Assembly: GCA_016218065.1 (NCBI GenBank)
Contig: JACRFA010000011.1
Location: 1-41,607, forward strand
Length of the DNA: 41,607 nucleotides
Source: Ignavibacteriota bacterium
GTDB lineage: Bacteria; Bacteroidota; Ignavibacteria; UBA10030; UBA6906
Direction: 5' to 3'
Shown here in pieces: positions 34,072 to 41,607 of the stretch (position 1 is its first letter; each line of letters starts with the position of its first letter). The notes under the pieces are model-generated. The model was given only the letters and a program-made list of their open reading frames with translations, was not told the origin of the DNA and searched no databases. A program made the position numbers and the translations under genes.

Positions 34072-35280
34072 ATGACACGGATGCTTCGTTGGTGCTGTCC
34101 TCTGATCATAAGCATGTTTGTTGGAACGGCAAGCGATGCCCAACCATCACTCACGTTGAAGACCATACTGCGTAGCGCTCTCCACCGCCCGACCCGGGTC
34201 GCAGCCCGGAGTTCCGGCATGATCGCTGTCGGTGATTACCACCGAAAGCAAATCTGTTTCTTTGACGGAAGCGGTCGACTTCTCTCGCTCATCCCGGTGC
34301 CCACCTCACCGCTGAGCGTTGCATTTGCTGGCGATGGAAACCTGTACGTAGGCATTGCCCATGATGTGCTGAGAATGACAATTCAAGGAGAGATCATCGA
34401 CAGGTTTTCTTTACATGGGGCAGTTCTCGGAATACCTGTCGACATCGCCGTCGGTGCGTCGGGCAACGTCTCTATTCTTGATAAAGAGACTCACCGCGTG
34501 AATGTCTTCTCTTCAGTTGGTGATCTGCAATTCTGGTTTGGGACACCCGGAACAGCGAATGGTCAATTCCGACTCCCGTCGGGTCTGGCGCTTGACAGGG
34601 CCGCGGGCGAAATCATCGTGGCGGATGCGGGTAACTCTCGAATCCAGATCTTCTCACTTCAAGGTCAGTTCCGGCGTGCGTTCGGACAGCACGTACAGCT
34701 CATTGATACGACGTGGAGAATTATTGGAGCATTTGCACAAATGCAGGGAGTTGCGGTCGATGCGGACCATCGCATCTATGTCTCCGATAGCGGATTGAAT
34801 CACGTTCAGATTTTTGATTCTCAAGGAAATTTCCTCCGTTTCCTTGGACGAGAAGGTCATCCTTCGACGAACTTCCGGGTTCCCATGGGTATCGCGACTG
34901 CCGACAGCATTTTGTATGTGGCTTCGATGGCAGGATCTGAGGTACAGGCGTACACGGTGAACGGTCTCATCACCTCCGTGTCGGAACCGACGGCGCCGAT
35001 GACGTACTCACTCGAACAGAATTATCCCAACCCGTTTAACCCGACGACGAGCATTCGGTTCTCACTTCCTTCCGGTGGACTGGTGAACTTGACTATCTAT
35101 GATATTGCTGGTCGTGAGGTGAAAACCTTGGTGAACGAACAACGTCTTGCGGGCATTCACACCGTTGCGTGGGATGGAAGAGGCAAAGCAGGGATGTCGG
35201 TTTCATCGGGTGTCTATTTCTACCGCCTAACGGTCGGCAACGAATTTACTCAGACAAACAAAATGGCGTTCATCAGGTAA
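34072..35280 (+). CDS. NHL propeller with type IX secretion sorting domain
   Basis: The protein has 402 residues. A signal peptide (MLRWCCPLIISMFVGTASDA) is followed by NHL blades (LPSGLALDRAAGEIIVADAG, GVAVDADHRIYVSDSG). The last 85 residues form a C-terminal sorting domain (YSLEQNYPNPFNPTTSIRF, SGVYFYRL, ending NKMAFIR) of the type recognised by the type IX secretion system. The protein should therefore cross the outer membrane and be secreted or attached to the cell surface. AGGAG precedes the ATG at 34072 by 5 bases. It is the third propeller of the cluster and the only one with this domain. Confidence 0.9.
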   Translation: MTRMLRWCCPLIISMFVGTASDAQPSLTLKTILRSALHRPTRVAARSSGMIAVGDYHRKQICFFDGSGRLLSLIPVPTSPLSVAFAGDGNLYVGIAHDVLRMTIQGEIIDRFSLHGAVLGIPVDIAVGASGNVSILDKETHRVNVFSSVGDLQFWFGTPGTANGQFRLPSGLALDRAAGEIIVADAGNSRIQIFSLQGQFRRAFGQHVQLIDTTWRIIGAFAQMQGVAVDADHRIYVSDSGLNHVQIFDSQGNFLRFLGREGHPSTNFRVPMGIATADSILYVASMAGSEVQAYTVNGLITSVSEPTAPMTYSLEQNYPNPFNPTTSIRFSLPSGGLVNLTIYDIAGREVKTLVNEQRLAGIHTVAWDGRGKAGMSVSSGVYFYRLTVGNEFTQTNKMAFIR

Positions 35281-35292
35281 AGGAAACATGCA

Positions 35293-37710
35293 ATGCGTTC
35301 CTCCCAGATTGTTATTGCGGGTGTGTGTATGGTTTTCATCGTTTCGTTTGGCCATGCGCAAAACCAGTCCAAGATTTTGCGGGTTGATCCACCTCATGGA
35401 GATCCTGCCAAACTCCCGAACCTTTGCGCCGATTGCCACTTCGGCTATGGTGCACCCAATCCGACACCGACAATCAACGACAAATGTTTGAGTTGTCACA
35501 ACGGAATAACCGCTCCCGCTGCTGAAACTCATCGCGGAGTAAGTTGCACCCTTTGTCACAACCCGCACCATCAAGAGCAGGAGAGAGAGAATGGAAGCTC
35601 GTTCTCGAAGCTCGTGAAAACAGCTGTCAATGGTAGGCCCGTGAAGTTGCTGCGCTCATCCGGTCCCAACTCATTTGCAGACGGCGACAATGTGTACGAC
35701 GGCGTTTGCGAGGTTTGTCATACGACTACACGATACCACCGGAACAACGGAACGGGACAACCGCACAACAATGCAGCAAACTGCGTTACGTGTCATCCAC
35801 ACTCAGTGGGATTTTCTGCTGCAGGTGGAGGGCCTGCCTGCTTGCAATGCCACCAATCCCAGATGGGTTCTCGACGCGCAGTCGGGCCGGATTTTTCATC
35901 GTCGATGCCACATCATCCGCTGACGTACAACGCAGGAGGAAATCTCAATTCTCCCGCCGACAACAACTGCCTCATCTGCCATAACGACTATCCGAATTTG
36001 CATGCGAATGGAGTTGTTGATCTGAATCCTGACCCGGACAATTCTGGATCGCAGGAGTGGAATGGCATCTATCAAGATCCGTGGTGCATGGATTGCCATG
36101 ATGGTCAGAATCCCGATCCGAACTACCGATTAGGCGGAATCGTTGGGCCAGACAAGCGATCATTCTATACCACACAAAATGTCCACAGGTCTGGTACCGC
36201 ATTCAACGGAAGCTGCCTGGATTGCCACAACGAATCAAACAAGCACACGGCTTCGATCAAGTTCTTCTCAAACTTCTATCTGGATGACACGGAGGAGAAC
36301 ATGTGCTACGGCTGCCACGGAGGAGCTGCGAACGTCAGCAACAGCGGGCGGTACATGGAGAACATCCGCGTTGCCTATGCAACAGGAAACATCAACAGCA
36401 AATCAAAGCACGCCAGCAGTGCGAATCTCGTCACCTCGGATGGTCATGTATTTTGCCGGAACTGTCACGATCTACACCTGTTGAATCATGGCACAAACAT
36501 TTTGATTGACCCGCTAAACAAGACAATACCCTGGACCGGAACGCGCCGGGCATTTTGTTTGCGGTGCCACAATGGTGGCGCGTCACAACTCCATCCACTC
36601 CATACCGGTGTTTCCGATTGCATGAAATGCCATAGCTTTGGCGGCGAAGATCCGTCATGTTCCAATTGCCATCTTCCTCACTCGTCAACGCTCGAATCAC
36701 TTATGCAGCTTTCAACAACCGGGAAGTCGCTGGTAGTGTCTCCACCGAGCGCCACGATTCTCGTCGGTGCTTCGCAACAATTCAACTCTGTTCTCTCGCC
36801 TGCGTTCATCGAGTTTACGCAAGCTGCAGTCGATAAACTGGCGCAATGGAGGTTTCTCACGATCAGTGGCGGCAGCGCGGGAACGCAATACAACAAGGTG
36901 GAGACTCCGTACATCCCACTCGACCGGTCGATTGGTTACGACCCCAATGCCAATGGAGGATGGGGACTTATCACAGTCACAAGTTCGTTGAGCATTGCAA
37001 ACGCCATGACCATTGAGGATCTCAATGTGTATGTCAACATCTCTCACCATTATCGTGGTGACATTGAATTGGATTTGACCCACACGCAGACAGGCAGGAC
37101 GGTCCATGTGCAGGCATTCGACTGGGGGGATTGGCAACACGATCTGATTTTCTGGTACGATTCCGAGTCTCCGAACGATCCCCATGGGAATGTCAGTCCG
37201 CGATCAACTGCCGAAAGTCTCACGGCATTCAACGGCGAATCAAGCAATGGTGAGTGGCTGCTGACAATCAGAGATACCTGGCCCAGCGACAATCCGACGA
37301 ATCCATCCGATCCTGGCTTCTGCAAGGTCAACTCATGGGCGCTGCGCGTGAATGGTGGGGTCGTTGGATCGTTTACTAGCTCGGGCCAATTCCTCTCCTC
37401 CTACGCGGGAACAGGGACTGTTTACTCAACCGTTCACAATGGAAAAATTCTTCCCGCACAAAATGGACTTGACGTCAGCGTCTATGAGGACCCCTTGCCG
37501 TTGCAAGCAACGTCAGCCTTGACAGTGAACTCTCTCATGGGAAATACTGCGGCTGCACCGCCACTGTTGCCAATTTTGGCGCCTCGCATTTCCGAAGCAC
37601 GTGGTCCACGGTCGGTGAAACAACCGACAACTATCGTACGCAACAGGAGCACTCACAAGTCGCTCGCCGGGAGACCTTGTCGTTCCTGTCACCAGGCTCT
37701 TCGTGATTGA
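35293..37710 (+). CDS. 15-haem c-type cytochrome with inserted P domain
   Basis: This 805-residue secreted protein has fourteen CxxCH motifs in its first 460 residues (CADCH, CLSCH, CTLCH, CEVCH, CVTCH, CLQCH, CLICH, CMDCH, CLDCH, CYGCH, CRNCH, CLRCH, CMKCH, CSNCH). A haem-free region follows, containing a proprotein-convertase-like P domain (about residues 560-695: IEDLNVYVNISHHYRGDIEL, NGEWLLTIRDTW, KVNSWALRVNG). A Pro-rich linker leads to a last motif, CRSCH, eleven residues before the end. The signal peptide is MRSSQIVIAGVCMVFIVSFG, then HAQ. P domains are beta-sandwiches found in secreted proteins; joining one to a multihaem array is unusual. Confidence 0.9.
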   Translation: MRSSQIVIAGVCMVFIVSFGHAQNQSKILRVDPPHGDPAKLPNLCADCHFGYGAPNPTPTINDKCLSCHNGITAPAAETHRGVSCTLCHNPHHQEQERENGSSFSKLVKTAVNGRPVKLLRSSGPNSFADGDNVYDGVCEVCHTTTRYHRNNGTGQPHNNAANCVTCHPHSVGFSAAGGGPACLQCHQSQMGSRRAVGPDFSSSMPHHPLTYNAGGNLNSPADNNCLICHNDYPNLHANGVVDLNPDPDNSGSQEWNGIYQDPWCMDCHDGQNPDPNYRLGGIVGPDKRSFYTTQNVHRSGTAFNGSCLDCHNESNKHTASIKFFSNFYLDDTEENMCYGCHGGAANVSNSGRYMENIRVAYATGNINSKSKHASSANLVTSDGHVFCRNCHDLHLLNHGTNILIDPLNKTIPWTGTRRAFCLRCHNGGASQLHPLHTGVSDCMKCHSFGGEDPSCSNCHLPHSSTLESLMQLSTTGKSLVVSPPSATILVGASQQFNSVLSPAFIEFTQAAVDKLAQWRFLTISGGSAGTQYNKVETPYIPLDRSIGYDPNANGGWGLITVTSSLSIANAMTIEDLNVYVNISHHYRGDIELDLTHTQTGRTVHVQAFDWGDWQHDLIFWYDSESPNDPHGNVSPRSTAESLTAFNGESSNGEWLLTIRDTWPSDNPTNPSDPGFCKVNSWALRVNGGVVGSFTSSGQFLSSYAGTGTVYSTVHNGKILPAQNGLDVSVYEDPLPLQATSALTVNSLMGNTAAAPPLLPILAPRISEARGPRSVKQPTTIVRNRSTHKSLAGRPCRSCHQALRD

Positions 37711-37734
37711 TCGAAACGTCGCAATGCGACAAGT

Positions 37735-38511
37735 ATGAAAAAGGACATCATTCTCTTGATAACGCTCTACGTTCTCTGCTTACCTTCAGCACGGGCGGGC
37801 GGAACACGAGTAATCCTTTTTGATAAGGCCCACGGTGAACTGTTTTCACCGTCCGGTTCCCATCCCCTTGATTACTCAATCTTTGCATCACTATTCAAGA
37901 GCGCCGGCTACATGGTAAGAACGCAGAACGAAGCCATCACGGCCAAATCACTCGACGGTGTTTCGGTGCTCGTGATGAGCGGCGCATTTAAGGAACTTAC
38001 CCGTTTTGAAATCGGTGTGATCGTGAACTACATTCGTACTGGAGGGAATGTTCTTCTCCTGCTGCACGTGTCTGCGCCTGTTGCTCGCCTGACAGAGCAG
38101 TTCGGAATCATTGTTTCGAATGCAACTGTGTACGAAACCGAACAAGGGTCTCAGTTCGATGGAAAGCCGTACAACTTCCTCATCAGCAGATTTCATCCGC
38201 ATCCGATATTCTCTGGCGTGAAAGCGATGGCGGTATTTGGAAGTTGGGCGCTACTGTGCGAGGGGAATGTCGCTCATATCCTGGCAACGACTTCTTCGAA
38301 AGCCTTTGCCGACGTTACACAGAACAACCGCTTCGATCCCCAAGATCCGATACAAGCGTTTGGTGTTGTCGCTTCCGCAGAGAAGCATGCTGGAAAACTG
38401 TTGGTCATTGCCGATGACGCGGCATTCAGTAATGCGTTTATCGAGGAAGCAGACAACATCCGGGTTGGACGGAACATTGTTGAATGGTTGACGGTGGCGA
38501 GTAAGCGCTGA
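37735..38511 (+). CDS. Exported DUF4350/GATase-like protein
   Basis: This 258-residue protein has a signal peptide (MKKDIILLITLYVLCLPSAR). The fold looks like a class I glutamine-amidotransferase or DUF4350 domain: LFDKAHGELFSPSGSHPLDY, ITAKSLDGVSVLVMSG, IVNYIRTGGNVLLLLH and a C-terminal LLVIADDAAFSN, GRNIVEWLTV. No catalytic Cys is visible, so it is more likely a binding or scaffold domain than an enzyme. It lies 24 bp after the 15-haem cytochrome and closes the co-directional cluster. Confidence 0.65.
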   Translation: MKKDIILLITLYVLCLPSARAGGTRVILFDKAHGELFSPSGSHPLDYSIFASLFKSAGYMVRTQNEAITAKSLDGVSVLVMSGAFKELTRFEIGVIVNYIRTGGNVLLLLHVSAPVARLTEQFGIIVSNATVYETEQGSQFDGKPYNFLISRFHPHPIFSGVKAMAVFGSWALLCEGNVAHILATTSSKAFADVTQNNRFDPQDPIQAFGVVASAEKHAGKLLVIADDAAFSNAFIEEADNIRVGRNIVEWLTVASKR

Positions 38512-38537
38512 CGTTCATTGAGGGAAATTCTGCATCG

Positions 38538-39044
38538 TCACTTAATGTGACACTTCAGACAATTGGGTCCACGAAAGACTTTCTGCAAAGCATCGTTATC
38601 ATTTGAGCATTGCATGTCAGATACTGGAACGTAAGAAGTTGCTTGTACGATCAACTCTTCTCGCTTGATGTGGCAACTCAGGCAACCGACTTTCCCTTCG
38701 ACAAGCCGGATATTCCTGTCTAAAGCTGCTGGTGCGACATATTCTTGCGGGTTGGCTTCGTAGGCAATCTGGTATTCCATACCGATTGCGTGGTTCCTCG
38801 TCCGAACGGTGCGACCGTATTCAAATTCAAGCGGTGCACCTGCGGGGCGAAGCTCGATATGCTGACCGAAGGCGCCACTGTGGCAAGCCATACAACGCTG
38901 GGATTCAGCGTCGAGTTGAGCGACACTCAAGCGACTCGAAGGCGGCTGGCTGTATGCCGTATTCGTGGCTGGTTGTGCTGCTGCCCTCGTTGCACCACAG
39001 TTGAGAGTTAGTACGAGTGCAACATGAAGTATGGTCAGTTTCAA
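38538..39044 (-). CDS. Trihaem c-type cytochrome
   Basis: This 168-residue exported protein on the opposite strand has haem motifs CMACH, CLSCH and CLKCH, the last at the very C-terminus (NCLKCHIK). The signal peptide is MKLTILHVALVLTLNCGATR, cleaved near AAAQ. The start appears to be TTG, since no in-frame ATG precedes the signal sequence, and AGGAAG lies just upstream. It is divergent from the 13-haem gene and convergent with the 37735 gene. Confidence 0.85.
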   Translation of the reverse strand: MKLTILHVALVLTLNCGATRAAAQPATNTAYSQPPSSRLSVAQLDAESQRCMACHSGAFGQHIELRPAGAPLEFEYGRTVRTRNHAIGMEYQIAYEANPQEYVAPAALDRNIRLVEGKVGCLSCHIKREELIVQATSYVPVSDMQCSNDNDALQKVFRGPNCLKCHIK

Positions 39045-39248
39045 GTCTTCCTGTTCTTCTGTTTGTGATTACAGCACAAGAAAATCTGTGCCATATTTAT
39101 CAGCAGAAGTGACAGATAATGATTTGGAAATCAGAATGCTCTGCATATCAGGAGGGAACAAAGCGGACTGAACAAGAGATCACTGTAAGAATTGTTTGTC
39201 GTGTGTTGTAAATTCTACATCCTTACATCTTCATAAATGGGGTTTGGT
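39045..39248. promoter_or_regulatory. Divergent intergenic region between two cytochrome genes
   Basis: These 204 AT-rich bases must contain promoters for the trihaem (minus) and 13-haem (plus) genes. I see no sigma-54 consensus like that at 25383 and no clear -35/-10 pair, so regulation may differ from the main cluster. Confidence 0.4.
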
Positions 39249-40571
39249 ATGAATGCAAGAATATTGGTTACTCTTCCCGTGCTTACAATGTTGGCGCTTG
39301 CACAAGCAACCGGACAACAGAATCCAAACGAGTCTTGTGTTACGGCGAAATGCCATGCAACATTTGGCAAAGCAGAATTTGTTCATGGCCCGGTTGCAGC
39401 AAATGATTGCACGCCCTGCCATCAACTGCTGCCGAAAGAGACGCACAAGTTCGCGCCACTGAAGAAAGCGGTGGAGCTTTGTATTCAATGTCATGAGCCG
39501 ATGAAGAAACAGGCGGTTCTTCACAAGCCCGTCGCTGAAGGCAAATGTACGGGCTGCCATAATCCTCATCAGGCATCGCAGCAATATATGTTGCGAGGTG
39601 GAACAACAGCTGAGATGTGTTTCGGTTGCCACAACAAGGAAATGGTAAAAAAGAAATCTGCACACATGCCCGTAGCAGAAGGCGAGTGCTTAACTTGTCA
39701 CACGCCGCATACCGGCGACAAGCCAAAGCTGCTCGTTCAATCGGGAAACGATTTGTGTTTCGAATGTCATGCGAATATGAAGGAGGACATCGCGAGCGCC
39801 AAGAGAGTACACAAGCCCGTCGCTGAAGGTTGCGTGAAGTGTCACAACCCCCACGGCGGCGACGGTCAGTCTCTGTTGGGGCAAGATGTACCAGATCAAT
39901 GTCTTACCTGTCATAAGGAGATGCGCGAGCAGCTTGCCAAAGTCATCATTAAACACGAAGCTCTCGACATTGACAAGAAGTGCATGAATTGTCATTCGCC
40001 TCATACCGCGAACCTCGACAAGCAACTCAAAGAAGATCCGATGACGCTCTGCCTCAGTTGCCACAACCAACCGATGGCGTCACCATCCGGTACGTTGGCC
40101 AACATGAAGGGCGTCTTCGAGAAGAGCAAGGATTGGCATGGACCAATTCGCGAAAAGGACTGCTCGGGCTGTCACGATGTGCATGGCGCCGCGAACTTTC
40201 GCATCCTGAGGTTCAACTATCCCAGGGAATTCTACACATCATTTTCACAAGACCAGTACGAGCTGTGCTTTGCATGCCATCAACCGACACTGGTGCAGGA
40301 TGCCTCGACGACAACGCTGACGAACTTCCGCGACGGCGACCGAAACTTGCATTATCTCCACGTAAACAAAAGAGTCAAGGGAAGAACCTGCCGCTCATGC
40401 CATGAAACGCACGCGAGTCAGAAGGAAAAACACATTCGTGAGTCGGTACCATTCGGACAATGGAGTCTCCCCATTCGGTTCGAGAAGAAGCTGGATGGCG
40501 GAAAGTGTTCGCCCGGATGTCATGCGCCCAAAGACTACACAAATGCGTCTGCGGCCAACAAGAAGAAGTGA
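39249..40571 (+). CDS. 13-haem (up to 15) c-type cytochrome
   Basis: This 440-residue exported cytochrome has thirteen CxxCH motifs arranged as repeated doubled units, with recurring VHKPVAEGKCTGCHNPH-like segments. Two extra non-canonical sites are CVTAKCH near the N-terminus (four residues between the cysteines) and CSPGCH near the C-terminus (three residues). If both bind haem the total is 15. The signal peptide is MNARILVTLPVLTMLALAQA. I use the ATG at 39249; an in-frame ATG at 39237 would add four residues. The architecture is an internally duplicated, probably elongated, electron wire. Confidence 0.9.
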   Translation: MNARILVTLPVLTMLALAQATGQQNPNESCVTAKCHATFGKAEFVHGPVAANDCTPCHQLLPKETHKFAPLKKAVELCIQCHEPMKKQAVLHKPVAEGKCTGCHNPHQASQQYMLRGGTTAEMCFGCHNKEMVKKKSAHMPVAEGECLTCHTPHTGDKPKLLVQSGNDLCFECHANMKEDIASAKRVHKPVAEGCVKCHNPHGGDGQSLLGQDVPDQCLTCHKEMREQLAKVIIKHEALDIDKKCMNCHSPHTANLDKQLKEDPMTLCLSCHNQPMASPSGTLANMKGVFEKSKDWHGPIREKDCSGCHDVHGAANFRILRFNYPREFYTSFSQDQYELCFACHQPTLVQDASTTTLTNFRDGDRNLHYLHVNKRVKGRTCRSCHETHASQKEKHIRESVPFGQWSLPIRFEKKLDGGKCSPGCHAPKDYTNASAANKKK

Positions 40572-40576
40572 ATACT

Positions 40577-41607
40577 ATGCGCGGCACCATAACTCTCAGC
40601 CATACGCATAAGGCGAAGCTGCGGTTTGCAAGAATGTTGTTTGTCACACTCAGCGCCGCGTTGACGCTTGCCGCACACGTTGCTTCTCAAGAACAATCGG
40701 CCATGCAGGCAACGCCGTTTACATTGAAGGCCCTTGACGGGAATGAATACTCGCTTCAACACCTCCTCGACAATAAAACTACGGTCATTGTCTTCTGGGC
40801 AACGTGGGGAAAAGATTCCGGTCGGGTGTTGGGCGATATGGAGGAGCTGTTTCAGAAGTACGGCGGCAAGGGTTTGGCAGTCGTCGGCGTTTGTGTTGAA
40901 CAACGGACTATTGACGACTCTGCACGAAAAAGGATCAATGACTCGATTCGGCAACAGCAGATTACCTATCCCATTCTGTTGGATAACAATCTCGAAACAT
41001 TTTGGAGCTATCGTATCGTTGCCGTTCCCACAATATGTATCATCGATAAAAACAACCGAATTACATATCAACTCGCCGGCTACCCGATTGTGGGACGGGG
41101 GGAACTTCTCCGCATTATCACGGAGGCGTTCGAAGGACCGGCGTTCGTTGTTTCGAGAAAGACGACTGCGCATGAACCCAATCGCGGGGCTCTTGTTACC
41201 TATACCATGGCCCGCAGGGAATTCGCGCGGAGGAAAACCGCAATAGCACAGAGCCACGCCATCAAAGCTGTGAGCCAGGATTCTTTGTTTGCCTTGCCTC
41301 TCGCGCTCTTGTCTGAAATATCACTCGAGGAAGGCCATCTACCTGAGGCCGAACAACTTCTCAAGAAAGCCGGGCAGCTTGATTCGACATCGATTGAAAT
41401 AGTGCGCACGCGTGCATTCCTCCTTGCGCGACAAGGAGTTTTTGAGGATGCAACCCGGATACTCGGTCGTCTTCTTGAAAGTGATTCAAGCCAGGCAAAA
41501 GTGCGCGCATATCTGGCTTACGCCATTGGAATGAAGGGAAATCTGGAGGCGGCGCTTAGACACTTTGGTTTTGCTCAAAGGCAGGACTCACTTTCCTATG
41601 TGATCCC
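40577..41607 (+). CDS. TlpA-like thioredoxin-fold protein with TPR region (partial)
   Basis: This frame is open to the right edge (343 residues visible). The N-terminus has a hydrophobic signal region (ARMLFVTLSAALTLAAHVAS). Next comes a TlpA/AhpC-type fold (TPFTLKALDGNEYSLQHL, TVIVFWATWGKDSG, YRIVAVPTICIIDKNNRI). The usual redox motif WCxxC is replaced by WGKDS, so both catalytic cysteines are absent and the domain should not carry out thiol exchange. The visible C-terminal part has helical TPR-like repeats (EEGHLPEAEQLLKKAGQLD, QGVFEDATRILGRLLESD). It starts 5 bp after the 13-haem cytochrome stop and may assist assembly of the cytochrome. Confidence 0.8.
   Translation, partial: MRGTITLSHTHKAKLRFARMLFVTLSAALTLAAHVASQEQSAMQATPFTLKALDGNEYSLQHLLDNKTTVIVFWATWGKDSGRVLGDMEELFQKYGGKGLAVVGVCVEQRTIDDSARKRINDSIRQQQITYPILLDNNLETFWSYRIVAVPTICIIDKNNRITYQLAGYPIVGRGELLRIITEAFEGPAFVVSRKTTAHEPNRGALVTYTMARREFARRKTAIAQSHAIKAVSQDSLFALPLALLSEISLEEGHLPEAEQLLKKAGQLDSTSIEIVRTRAFLLARQGVFEDATRILGRLLESDSSQAKVRAYLAYAIGMKGNLEAALRHFGFAQRQDSLSYVI

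Noticed and set aside
1-41607. CRISPR arrays, tRNA or rRNA genes
   Set aside because: I saw no regularly spaced direct repeats, cloverleaf-like sequence or rRNA-like sequence. A covariance-model search would be needed to be certain for small RNAs.

Overview
The window comes from an Ignavibacteria-like (Chlorobi-group Bacteroidota) chromosome. The evidence is a C-terminal type IX secretion sorting domain of the style common in that group (YPNPFNP followed by SGVYFYRL), many multiheme c-type cytochromes with NHL beta-propeller partners, and base composition near 50% GC by eye. This placement is inference; no rRNA or marker gene is present.

Bases 1-15775 are a defence island. Seven tightly packed minus-strand genes run leftward from about 13.7 kb to beyond base 1: an HTH-SNF2 helicase, a SAVED effector nuclease, a CD-NTase, an E1-E2 fusion (Cap2), a JAB isopeptidase (Cap3), a DUF1156 DNA methyltransferase and a DUF499 ATPase (cut by the window edge). 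The outer three have the helicase-methylase-ATPase composition described as Hma. The inner four are a complete type II CBASS operon. One anti-phage system is therefore nested inside another, apparently behind a single promoter with a palindromic operator. A divergent AbiEi/AbiEii-like pair (13918-15775) has its own palindromic operator.

Bases 15776-21610 are a poorly coding, rearranged region. It holds decayed fragments, four copies of a diverged repeat and a 529-bp tract with only four T residues on the plus strand. It also has a cluster of a widespread TTCGACAGGCTCA-type repeat, a small secreted protein, an SSB-like protein with a DDDLPF tip, a strongly self-complementary leader, and a Sak4-like ATPase that has lost its Walker A end.

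Bases 21724-41607 are a redox-sensing and electron-transfer locus. A membrane histidine kinase with a CxxCH haem-binding motif, an NtrC-type sigma-54 activator and a stand-alone receiver precede a near-consensus sigma-54 promoter at 25383. Downstream lies a long gene train: 8-haem cytochrome, NHL lipoprotein, 4-haem cytochrome, outer-membrane barrel, NHL protein, 12-haem cytochrome, 4-haem cytochrome, NHL-T9SS protein, 15-haem cytochrome with a P domain, and a DUF4350-like protein. A 3-haem cytochrome (minus strand), a 13-haem cytochrome and a TlpA-like protein without its cysteines follow. I count 59 canonical CxxCH motifs in the secreted cytochromes plus one in the kinase. The simplest reading is a regulated extracellular or trans-outer-membrane electron conduit.
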